Shown here piece after piece: positions 53,696 to 61,782 of a stretch of 64,000 bases of DNA; positions within the stretch are counted from its first letter, which is position 1, and each line of letters begins with the position of its first letter. The stretch is from positions 744,001-808,000 of the forward strand of contig CAVXFB010000008.1 of NCBI GenBank assembly GCA_963760935.1, written 5' to 3'. The position numbers were made by a program, and so were the translations under genes. This DNA is from CAVXFB01 sp963760935. GTDB lineage: Bacteria > Planctomycetota > Planctomycetia > Pirellulales > Thermoguttaceae. Under the pieces are notes generated by a model. It saw only the letters and a program-made list of their open reading frames with translations. It had not been told where the DNA came from and made no database searches.

Positions 53696-53992
53696 ATGAT
53701 GGACATCACGCGTAATCAGTATTTCTTTGCAGGCCTCGCATGCCTGTTGTTGGGCCTTCAGTTTCGCATGGTCGATTCCATCGAACTGACGCCCCAGTTC
53801 ACCCAGTTCCTTGCCGAAAGGACCGGCCATCCGCTGGCTTCGGTCAACGCGGCGAGCGGGTTGTTGACCCCATCGGAGCAGCCGATCGCCAAGAAAGTCA
53901 TCCGGCCGCCCGATTGGATCGGTTGGTCGCTGATTTCCTTGGGCAGCGTGCTGGTGCTGCACAGTTGGGCGATGAAAAAGCCCGGCAGCTAG
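53696..53992 (+). CDS. Small two-helix membrane protein, unknown
   Basis: 98 residues: a hydrophobic N-terminal segment (YFFAGLACLLLGLQF), a polar middle with SIELTPQFTQFLAERTG, and a C-terminal segment (WIGWSLISLGSVLVLHSWAM). GAAGGAGAA lies before the ATG at 53696, which is preferred to the longer open frame from 53621. No family recognised; context gives no clue. Confidence 0.65.
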   Translation: MMDITRNQYFFAGLACLLLGLQFRMVDSIELTPQFTQFLAERTGHPLASVNAASGLLTPSEQPIAKKVIRPPDWIGWSLISLGSVLVLHSWAMKKPGS

Positions 53993-54044
53993 CGTTCACG
54001 GTCCCCTCTCCCAAAGGGCGCAGAGAGACTTTCCAGACGCACTT

Positions 54045-54767
54045 TCACGCGAAAGGCCATGCCTCGCCCAGCGCCTCCCGCTGGGCAGCGATTAATCGGC
54101 CAATGCCAGTGCGGGCCAGTGCGAGCATGGCGGAAAGTTCGCGCTCGGTGAACGTCGCCTCTTCGCCGGTTCCCTGCACTTCGACAAAGCGGCCGCCGCC
54201 GGTCATCACGACGTTCATGTCGACCGCCGCTGTGGAATCTTCGGCATAGTCGAGATCGAGGGCCGGCACGCCATCGACTATGCCGACGCTTACAGCCGCC
54301 ACGCTATCGCGAAGCGGCAGCTTCGCGCCCTCCGGCAGCACGGCCTGCAATGCGTCGACCAGCGCGATCATCGCGCCGGTGATGCTCAGCGTTCGCGTGC
54401 CGCCGTCGGCCTCTAGCACGTCGCAATCCAGTGTGATCGTTCGCTCGCCCAGTGCCGCGAGATCAGCCACGGCGCGGACGCTGCGGCCCAACAGACGCTG
54501 AATTTCCGTGGTGCGGCCGTCGATTTTGCCGCCGCGATCTCGATCCTTCCGCGGGCTGGTGCTGCAGGGCAACATGCCATATTCGGCCGTGATCCAGCCG
54601 CGCCCCCGGCCAGCCATCCACGGTGGAACCTGCCCGGAAATGCTGGCCGTGCAGAGCACCGTAGTGCGCCCGGCTTGAATCAGCACGCTGCCCGGTACGG
54701 CGGCGGTGAAATGCCGCGTGATCCGCAACGGGCGAAGTTCATCGGATTGGCGGCTGTCGTTACGCAT
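54045..54767 (-). CDS. rph: Ribonuclease PH
   Basis: 240 residues of the phosphorolytic 3'-exoribonuclease that trims tRNA 3' ends. Family motifs are seen from the start (DELRPLRITRHF, GSVLIQAGRTTVLCTAS, VPPWMAGRGRGWITAEYGMLPCST, EIQRLLGRSVRAV) through ITLDCDVLEADGGTRT to GTGEEATFTERELSAML. Length is normal. It is the last gene in the minus-strand arginine-gene series, about 94 bp after argF. Confidence 0.95.
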   Translation of the reverse strand: MRNDSRQSDELRPLRITRHFTAAVPGSVLIQAGRTTVLCTASISGQVPPWMAGRGRGWITAEYGMLPCSTSPRKDRDRGGKIDGRTTEIQRLLGRSVRAVADLAALGERTITLDCDVLEADGGTRTLSITGAMIALVDALQAVLPEGAKLPLRDSVAAVSVGIVDGVPALDLDYAEDSTAAVDMNVVMTGGGRFVEVQGTGEEATFTERELSAMLALARTGIGRLIAAQREALGEAWPFA

Positions 54768-54861
54768 GGGTGCTCATCCAGGGCAGCAAACGTCATCCTG
54801 ATTGCAGCGAAGGATCTCGCTCAACGCCATAGAGATGCTTCGCTGCGCTCAGCATGACTCC

Positions 54862-55776
54862 TCACTTCTTTGCCAGCATCCAGGCCAAAATGCCTTTTTG
54901 CACGTGCATCCGGTTGCCGGCCTGCTGGATCACCACGCTTTGCGGACTGTCGATCACCTCGTCGGTCACTTCCTCGCCGCGATGGGCAGGAAGGCAGTGC
55001 ATGAAGAAAGCCCCTTTCTGAGCGTGCGACATCAGCTTGGCATTAACCTGGTACGGGGCAAACTCTCGACGACGTTCTTCCTTCTCGCTCTCCTGGCCCA
55101 TGCTTACCCAAACGTCGGTATAGACGGCCACGGCATCGTGGACGGCCTCGATTGGATCGGTTGTGACGCTGAGCGTCAGTGCCGGTGTATGTTGCCGCAG
55201 CCAAGCCAGTGATTGGTCGTCGAACTGATATTTCTCGGGCGTCGCCATCACCAATCGTATGCCCAACTTGCCGCAACCGATGGCCAAACTTCTCGCGACG
55301 TTATTAGCGTCACCGATCCAGGCCAGCGTGTGCCCTTCCAGTTTGCCGACTAACTCGCGCATCGTGTACAGATCGGCCAAGGCCTGACAGGGATGGCCAA
55401 AATCGGTCAAGCCGTTGATTACCGCACAGGTGCAATGCTCGGCCATGTCGACGACGGTCTGGTGGCGGTTGGCTCGAACCACTACGACGTCGGCATATTC
55501 CCCGAGCACGCGGCCGAAATCGGCGATGCTCTCGCGCCGGCCAAACCCGACCTCGTTGCCTAAGAACATGGTACTGCCGCCAAGATGCGCCATGCCGGCC
55601 TCAAAGCTGACGCGCGTCCGCAGCGAGGGCTTCTCGAACAGAAGCGCCATCACGCGGCCGGGCAGCAATGGCTCGCGCAGCCCCTTCTGGTGCTTGCTCT
55701 TGAGGTCCTCGGTAATGGAGAAGATGCGGTCGATTTCCGCCGCCGTCAAATCGGCCAGCGTCAGCATGTGTCGCAT
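54862..55776 (-). CDS. argF: Ornithine carbamoyltransferase
   Basis: 304 residues. Makes citrulline from ornithine and carbamoyl phosphate. Carbamoyl-phosphate binding loop FEKPSLRTRVSFE (SxRTR), the HPCQALADLYT motif and the ornithine-binding HCLPAHRGEEVTDEVID are all present. CAGGAG precedes the start at 55776. Order on this strand is argB, argD, argF, rph, so three arginine-pathway steps lie together. The 119-bp gap to argD holds no clear element. Confidence 0.96.
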   Translation of the reverse strand: MRHMLTLADLTAAEIDRIFSITEDLKSKHQKGLREPLLPGRVMALLFEKPSLRTRVSFEAGMAHLGGSTMFLGNEVGFGRRESIADFGRVLGEYADVVVVRANRHQTVVDMAEHCTCAVINGLTDFGHPCQALADLYTMRELVGKLEGHTLAWIGDANNVARSLAIGCGKLGIRLVMATPEKYQFDDQSLAWLRQHTPALTLSVTTDPIEAVHDAVAVYTDVWVSMGQESEKEERRREFAPYQVNAKLMSHAQKGAFFMHCLPAHRGEEVTDEVIDSPQSVVIQQAGNRMHVQKGILAWMLAKK

Positions 55777-55895
55777 CGTGTCGCTCCTGAACGAGGGAGT
55801 AGGGGCTGGCGATTACGGATTAGTGCAGACTTCGCTGTCGTACAATCCAAATCTCCGCTCACCTCTCCCTACTTGGTTTTTCCGGTTCCTGATCC

Positions 55896-57089
55896 CTAGT
55901 CTCTCGCCCCCATCTGCTTCTTCAGCACGTCCGCCAAAATATCGCAACCCTCGTGGGCTTGCTCTTCTGTCAGGTTCATCGCCGGCAATAGGCGGATCAC
56001 GGTCACATGGGTGCAATTGACCAGCAATCGTCTCTCCAAGCAGGCCCTGACCGTCGCGGCTCCCTCGATGGATAACTCGATGCCGACCATCACGCCGCGA
56101 ACGCGCACTTCGCGCACCAACGTACATTGCTGCTGCAACTCCGTCAGCCGCTGCCGAAAGATTTCGCCCAGCCGCTTCGTGTGTGCGAGGAGTTTGTCGC
56201 GCTCGACCGCCTCGATGAACGCCAGACCCGCCCGGGCGGCGATCGGATTACCGCCGAACGTGCAGGCATGCATGCCGGGCCGCAGGCTTGGGGCGATCTC
56301 GGCTGTGGTCAGCAACGCTCCGCCGGCCAGGCCGCCGCACAGGGCCTTCGACAGCGTCATCACATCCGGCTCGACGCCGAGCCCCTGATAGGCGAACCAA
56401 TCGCCCGTGCGTCCACAGCCGGTCTGAACTTCGTCAAAGATCAAGAGCAGCTTGTGCTCATCTGCCAACTTCCGCAGGCCCGCGAGGAAGCCGTCAGGCG
56501 GAATTCGCACCCCACCTTCCCCTTGGATGGGCTCGATCATGATGGCCGCCGTCTCGTTGTCGATCAGCCGGGCGACGGCATCAAGATCGCCAAACGGCGC
56601 ATAGACAAAGCCGGCCATCAACGGCCCGAGACCTTCGTGATACTTCGGCTGGGCCGTAGCCGAGGTGGCGCCGAGCGTGCGGCCGTGGAAGCCGCCCTCG
56701 AACGTGATGATCTTGTAGCGCTGCTTCGGCGTGTGTAGCCGGGCAAGCTTGATCGCCGCCTCGTTTGCCTCAGTGCCCGAGTTGCAGAAAAACGCCTGAC
56801 CGCCGAAGCTCCGCTCGGACAGGGCCTTGGCCCATTGGCCTTGTAGTTCCGTATGCCACGTGTTGGGCACATGAATCAATTGGCCCAACTGCTCGCGCAC
56901 CGCCTCGACCACCGCCGGAGGGCAATGCCCAAGCAGATTGCAGCCCCAGCCGTTGAACAGATCGAGGTAGCGGTTTCCCTCGGCGTCCCAGATGTACGAT
57001 CCTTCGCCGCGCGTCAACGTGACCGGGAATCGGTTGTAGTTGGGAACTACGTACTTTTTAAACAGATTGAGCGTTTCGTCGGAAGTCAT
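55896..57089 (-). CDS. argD: Acetylornithine aminotransferase
   Basis: 397 residues of class III PLP aminotransferase. Motifs: RGEGSYIWDAEGNRYLDLFNG, FCNSGTEANEAAIKLAR, FEGGFHGRTLGATSAT, LIFDEVQTGCGRTGDW and the PLP Lys in DVMTLSKALCGGLAGGALL. The ATG at 57089 (MTSDETLNLFKKYV) is the standard start; the open frame to 57248 is upstream run-on. Catalyses amination of N-acetylglutamate semialdehyde; it lies 55 bp after argB. Confidence 0.95.
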   Translation of the reverse strand: MTSDETLNLFKKYVVPNYNRFPVTLTRGEGSYIWDAEGNRYLDLFNGWGCNLLGHCPPAVVEAVREQLGQLIHVPNTWHTELQGQWAKALSERSFGGQAFFCNSGTEANEAAIKLARLHTPKQRYKIITFEGGFHGRTLGATSATAQPKYHEGLGPLMAGFVYAPFGDLDAVARLIDNETAAIMIEPIQGEGGVRIPPDGFLAGLRKLADEHKLLLIFDEVQTGCGRTGDWFAYQGLGVEPDVMTLSKALCGGLAGGALLTTAEIAPSLRPGMHACTFGGNPIAARAGLAFIEAVERDKLLAHTKRLGEIFRQRLTELQQQCTLVREVRVRGVMVGIELSIEGAATVRACLERRLLVNCTHVTVIRLLPAMNLTEEQAHEGCDILADVLKKQMGARD

Positions 57090-57144
57090 GTCGTTCGATC
57101 GATTTTGTTGGCAGGTGTGAGTGGGCGCCAATAGCGACCACCCG

Positions 57145-58058
57145 TCAACCGGAATTCCTTGCCCCGAAGCCCTCGCCTCTGGCGATCTGCGTCCCCACGC
57201 CCTTGGTCGTATACACTTCCAACAGCAGCGAATGACGCACGCGGCCATCGATGATGTGGATCTTGTTGACGCCTCGTTCGAGCGTCTCCAGACAGGCCTG
57301 GACCTTCGGAATCATGCCGGCATCGACCGAACCATCGCTAAGGAGCTTATGGGCCTCGGCCGCGGTGAGCGAATGGATCAGCGAGTCGGGATCGTTCTTG
57401 TCGCGGCGCACCCCGTTGACGTCGCTGAGGTACACCAGTTTCTCCGCCTGTCAGCGCCTGAGCCACGGCCGTCGCCGCGGTATCGGCGTTGACGTTCAAT
57501 TTTTGGCCGTCCCGAGTAATGCACATCGACGGAATGACCGGCACCACGCCCGCCTGGCAAAGTTCTTCGATTGCGGCCCGGTCTACTTCGGTCACGGCGC
57601 CCACGTAGCCGAGGTCGGCCGACCCGCCGTTGCCGTCGGGCAGCATAATCCGCTCGCCAAACAAGACGTTCTTGGTGCGGAAGTTCAGCGCCTTGGCCCG
57701 CCCGCCGAGTTCTTCAATGCGGCGTGCCAGATACTCGTTGACTTCACCGGCGAGCACCCTTTCGACGATGGCCAGCGTGTCGGCATCCGTGTAGCGGCGG
57801 CCTTGAACGAAGTGCGGTTTCAGTCCGGCCGCGGCCATGGCTCGGCTAATGGCCGCTCCGCCCCCGTGAACCACCACCGGCCGCATGCCGACGGTCTCCA
57901 TGAAGACGAGGTCCAGCAACAGATGGATCATCGCCCGCTCGTCCTCCATCACGCTGCCGCCGAGTTTGATCACGGTGATCTTATCGCGGAACTGGCGGAT
58001 CCACTGGAGGGCTTCGATCAGGACGTCGGCTTTCAGAATGGCTTCTTCCAACAGCACG
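57145..58058 (-). CDS. argB: Acetylglutamate kinase, one frame break
   Basis: About 304 residues if joined. It phosphorylates N-acetylglutamate. Seen: ITVIKLGGSVMED, the ligand loop PVVVHGGGAAISRAMAAAGL, NFRTKNVLFGERI, DLGYVGAVTEVD, NVNADTAATAVAQAL, then one frame over KLVYLSDVNGVRRD and GMIPKVQACLETLERGV. The break lies in ACAGGCGGAG (minus strand, about 57443-57450): removing one G gives TGEKLVYL, so one extra base is the likely cause. As argB is essential for arginine synthesis and the rest of the operon is intact, sequencing error is a serious possibility. The GTG at 58058 after GGGGGAG is the likely start. Confidence 0.9.
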
Positions 58059-58354
58059 CTCCCCCGTCGACAGTAAGGTGGGCAAACGGCGTCCCCGCTC
58101 TGGTGAGCCTCGGCGGGGAAAACCCCCCATTGTAGACGAGCCTGGGCCCATGTCAACGCCGCGCGGAATTGCGCAATGGAAAGAAGTGCGGTCGGCATGG
58201 TCCCTTCCATCGGCCAAATCACGCGTACGACACACGAATGGCACCTGCGATTTACGCGTTGGCGGGCCGCAATTCCAAGAAAAGCCCGGGTCATTCCAAG
58301 AAAAGCCCACACCGCCCACTGGAAGATCATGGCCGTTCGTGGCAAGATTGGGGC

Positions 58355-59101
58355 ATGAACCAGACCACCGCCATTGTGTTGGCTGCGGGCAAGGGTACGC
58401 GGATGAAGTCGGACCTGCCCAAGGTGCTGATGCCGATCTGCGGCCGGCCAATGATCGACTATGTCCTCGATGCCCTGGTCGAAGGGGGGATTCAGCGTAT
58501 CATTACCGTCGTGGGCTACCGCGCCGATTTGGTTCGCGAGGCGATCGATGGCCGAAGCAACGTCGATTTTGCACTCCAGAGCGAACAGCGCGGCACGGGC
58601 CATGCCGTAATGATGTGCCGCGACCTGCTGGCCGATGTCGAGGGCCCCGTGCTGATCGTCACCGGTGACGCGCCGCTCATGCAGCCCGATTCGGTGGCGG
58701 CGCTCCTGGAAGATTACGCCCGGCGTCCCGCGGCCTGTGTGCTGGGCACAGCGTACAAGGACGACCCCGGCGGGCTGGGCCGCATCGTCCGCGACGCCGC
58801 AGGCAAGTTCGTCGGCATCGTCGAAGAACGCGACGCCACGCCGGAGCAGCGGCAGATCAACGAAATCAACATGAGCTACTACGTATTCAATTGTAGCGAC
58901 CTGCTCGGCGCGCTCGATCGCATCCGCCCGAACAACACACAGGGCGAGTACTATATTACCGACGCGCCGGGGCTGCTGGTCGCCGAAGGCAAAGAGGTTC
59001 GTGCCCTGCCGGCCCTCAAGCCCTGCGAGGCGCTGGGAATCAACACCATTGAGGAATTGGCGGCCGTCGAATTGGAGCTAAAAATGATGACAGCCCGATA
59101 G
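58355..59101 (+). CDS. GlmU N-terminal-type nucleotidyltransferase
   Basis: 248 residues, resembling only the pyrophosphorylase half of GlmU: AAGKGTRMKSDLPKVLMPICGRPMIDYV, SEQRGTGHAVMMC, VLIVTGDAPLM, GLGRIVRD, EINMSYYVFN, GEYYITDAPGLL. The left-handed beta-helix acetyltransferase half of GlmU is absent, so it makes UDP-GlcNAc (or a related NDP-sugar) only if another enzyme acetylates. The next gene is prs, the same order as gcaD-prs in Bacillus. In the 296-bp gap before it there are two tandem 21-bp units (ATTCCAAGAAAAGCCC core, from 58272) and nothing else. Confidence 0.9.
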   Translation: MNQTTAIVLAAGKGTRMKSDLPKVLMPICGRPMIDYVLDALVEGGIQRIITVVGYRADLVREAIDGRSNVDFALQSEQRGTGHAVMMCRDLLADVEGPVLIVTGDAPLMQPDSVAALLEDYARRPAACVLGTAYKDDPGGLGRIVRDAAGKFVGIVEERDATPEQRQINEINMSYYVFNCSDLLGALDRIRPNNTQGEYYITDAPGLLVAEGKEVRALPALKPCEALGINTIEELAAVELELKMMTAR

Positions 59102-59193
59102 GCTGGGCGTTGCCTGACTTTGACGAGCGAAACGTTACGCGCAGCCTGACCTGCAACTAGTCTCTAGTCCCTAATGTCCCGTCCCCCTTTCCC

Positions 59194-60138
59194 ATGGACT
59201 CCATGAAATTTTTCACCGGACGCGCCCACCCCGAATTGGCCAAGAGAATCTGCGAATACTTGGGGCTGCCGCTGGGCCGCGCCGTGATGGGCAATTTCCC
59301 CGACGGCGAAATCTCCTGCAAAATCGACGAAGACGTCCGTGGCCGCGACGTCTTCATCCTTCAGCCGACCTGCCCGCCGGTGAACGAAAGCCTCATGGAA
59401 CTCTTGATCATGATCGAGAGTTTCAAGCGGGCAAGCGCCGATCGGATCACCGCCGTCGTGCCGTATTTCGGCTACGCCCGGCAGGATCGCAAGGATGAAG
59501 GACGTGTGCCGATCACCGCCAAACTGGTGGCAAACCTCATCACTCGGGCCGGCGTCGATCGCGTGCTGGCCATGGACCTGCACACCGCACAAATCCAGGG
59601 TTTTTTCGACATCCCCGTCGATCATCTCTACGCCGCCCCGGTGATCGACGAACATTTCAAGAACATGGGCTTCAAAGATGACGATTTCGTCGTCGTCAGC
59701 CCGGACGAAGGGAGCATCAAGCGGGCGTTGGCCCACATGGCCCGCCTCGGCGGCCATCTGGCCATTATCGATAAGCGCCGCAGCACCGCTGAAAAGACTA
59801 TGCAGGCCAATGTCATCGGCGGCAAGGTCGAGGGTCGCGTGGCCCTGATCTTCGACGACATGATCAGCACGGCCGGTTCGATCTGTGGAGCGGCCGAAGT
59901 GATGCACCAACACGGCGCCCGGCAGATTTACCTTGCGGCCACGCACGGCCTACTGGTCGGTGGAGCGATCCAACGCCTGCAAGAAGCACCGATCGACGGC
60001 CTGATTCTGACCGACACAATCCCCGTGCCGTTGGAGAAACACATTCCGACGCTCAAGATCCTTGGCGTGGCCCCGCTGTTGGGCGAAGCCATCAAGCGCA
60101 TCCACCGCAACGAGTCGGTCAGTCGGCTGTTCGTGTAA
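59194..60138 (+). CDS. prs: Ribose-phosphate pyrophosphokinase
   Basis: 314 residues, normal length. Makes PRPP from ribose 5-phosphate and ATP for nucleotides, His and Trp. Landmarks: MGNFPDGEISCKIDEDVRG, FGYARQDRKDEGRVPITAK, MDLHTAQIQGFFDIPVDHLYA, and the PRPP loop LIFDDMISTAGSICGAAEVM. It follows the nucleotidyltransferase by 92 bp. Confidence 0.96.
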   Translation: MDSMKFFTGRAHPELAKRICEYLGLPLGRAVMGNFPDGEISCKIDEDVRGRDVFILQPTCPPVNESLMELLIMIESFKRASADRITAVVPYFGYARQDRKDEGRVPITAKLVANLITRAGVDRVLAMDLHTAQIQGFFDIPVDHLYAAPVIDEHFKNMGFKDDDFVVVSPDEGSIKRALAHMARLGGHLAIIDKRRSTAEKTMQANVIGGKVEGRVALIFDDMISTAGSICGAAEVMHQHGARQIYLAATHGLLVGGAIQRLQEAPIDGLILTDTIPVPLEKHIPTLKILGVAPLLGEAIKRIHRNESVSRLFV

Positions 60139-60354
60139 GAGAGAGCAAGACGACTCCACGTTGCGGCCCAGGAGTGCCGGGGACCAAGTTCATTTGGGAG
60201 TAACCGTTCGCGGTGTGTAAAGACTGATAGTGGAGGATTCGAGTGATTTGGATATCAAGCAGGCATAGCGAGAGTCTTTACGCGGAAGGAGGTTGACGTA
60301 CAGATTGAGGCCGCCGCGCCGACGATTGTCGCCAAACACCGCGCGTTGGCTTAC

Positions 60355-60531
60355 TGGTGTCCCCACTGCGAGGCTGTTTTCACTGGAGCCCGATGGACAA
60401 CTTCGAGTGGTCCGTGGGGCTATACCCGCCGCTTTGGCCTGACGCGCGTCGATTTCCAAACGCGGCGGTGCATCCCCAAGCTCAGTTTTCGCTGGCATCA
60501 GCAAGCGATTCGCGAAAATCGCGTCGTGTAG
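60355..60531 (+). pseudogene. C-terminal fragment of a GH1 beta-glucosidase
   Basis: In one frame RGCFHWSPMDNFEWSVG matches the conserved C-terminal acceptor-binding motif of glycoside hydrolase family 1 (normally YFxWSLxDNFEW). The next frame continues GYTRRFGLTRVDFQTRR, also GH1-like, and ends at the stop near 60531. One extra G in the GGGG run at 60416-60419 accounts for the shift. The preceding sequence (60139-60354) contains no GH1 features, so this is a broken-off tail, not a gene. This is all I see in the 451-bp gap 60139-60589. Confidence 0.6.
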
Positions 60532-60589
60532 CGGATCAAGGGATCAGAACCTCAGAAAAAGAAAGACTCCCGCCCGCTTTGATTTCCCC

Positions 60590-61765
60590 TCACAAGTGGC
60601 TGACGTCCACAGACTCGCCATCCATCCGGTCGCCGAGGCGTCTGCGAACGTCCTCGGTTGTGTCGTACGAGACTTGATGGACCGAGCCATCGCAGAACGC
60701 CATGTTGAAGGCGTTATTATGGGCGCTTCCGAAGGAACTCTCACCGAGCGATGTATACGCGGGATCTGTCTTCGCGTCTTGAAAGAACTGACACGCATGC
60801 GTGCTACCCGCCAGAGTTGTCCAGCGAACAGTGTCTCTATTGTAGCCGACAGCCCAGCCCTGATCATCACCCGAGTCCGTGCCGGCTTCGTACAAGTCGG
60901 AGTGAATAAAGCGTTCACCCGCCAGGAACGTGTTACTTGTGCCGTCGCTGATGTCCGAGAGCCGACACATGCTGCGATAGTAGATAACCCCCGTGATCCT
61001 GGCGGCGTCGTTGTTGTTGCTCCATTGAGATTCCGCCCGGCTATCGGCGGATGCGTATATGTTTGTCCCGGTGCTTTTCGGTGGGTCCAGATAGTAGAGC
61101 GCGCTGACTGTCGCATTGGTGTTGGCAGTGCTTGCTCCGCCGGCGTTGCCGGCGTAGTCGCTCTTAGCAATCGTTTCGGGCGCACTGGCGTTTTTAAGAG
61201 TGCCCCCGGCGCCGCCCGCAAGAAACGGGTATGCTGACGCCACACGCCGCGTCGGACAATGGAAGGCCGCGATTGGCGTCATGGCCATTTTCATCTCCGC
61301 GTCCATCTTGGCCGTGCCTGTAAGACCCTTGCTCAAGTCATAGACCCCCTGCTGTTCGATGTACGGGAGTATGTTAAAGTACCAGCCGCCGGGCTGGCGG
61401 TCTGAAAATCCCCGCTCGGGATCACCGACCCAAGTCAAACTCCAACCGCCGGTCGGAAGGTAGCCTTGGGAAGATTCGTGACCTAAACAGGCCAACGCCA
61501 TCTGCTTCAGGTTGTTGGAGCACTTTGTTCTGCGGGCCGCCTCGCGAGCTGCCTGGATCGCCGGCAGCAACAGCGCGATGAGAATGCCGATAATCGTGAT
61601 GACGACCAGCAACTCCACGAGTGTGAAACCGCGTGGAGAACCGAGGTCGATCGTTTGCCGACGTGCGAAGCATCTTGGGCCCCCGGCCCTCAGTCGCCGC
61701 GCGCGTCGTTGAAGCTCCTTGCGTAATAGCCGTTTGTCTCTGCTGCTTTGCATAATGAGCACCAT
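60590..61765 (-). CDS. DUF1559 domain protein (pilin-like N-terminus)
   Basis: About 391 residues. After a basic leader comes a type IV pilin/pseudopilin-like cleavage motif and helix (RGFTLVELLVVITIIGILIAL). Then AAREAARRTKCSNNLKQMALA and a C-terminal part ending with FCDGSVHQVSYDT: the hallmark layout of DUF1559, hugely expanded in planctomycetes. These are thought to be surface or pseudopilin-type proteins; function unproven. Start at 61765 (MVLIMQSSRD) follows AAGGGAAGA; an ATG at 61753 is also possible. Next to it, on the same strand, lies the large surface protein. Confidence 0.9.
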   Translation of the reverse strand: MVLIMQSSRDKRLLRKELQRRARRLRAGGPRCFARRQTIDLGSPRGFTLVELLVVITIIGILIALLLPAIQAAREAARRTKCSNNLKQMALACLGHESSQGYLPTGGWSLTWVGDPERGFSDRQPGGWYFNILPYIEQQGVYDLSKGLTGTAKMDAEMKMAMTPIAAFHCPTRRVASAYPFLAGGAGGTLKNASAPETIAKSDYAGNAGGASTANTNATVSALYYLDPPKSTGTNIYASADSRAESQWSNNNDAARITGVIYYRSMCRLSDISDGTSNTFLAGERFIHSDLYEAGTDSGDDQGWAVGYNRDTVRWTTLAGSTHACQFFQDAKTDPAYTSLGESSFGSAHNNAFNMAFCDGSVHQVSYDTTEDVRRRLGDRMDGESVDVSHL

Positions 61766-61782
61766 TCTTCCCTTTTGCTCCG

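Noticed and set aside
60190..60504. 104-residue minus-strand frame after prs
   Set aside because: Antisense to the GH1 fragment, with no motif and no ribosome site.
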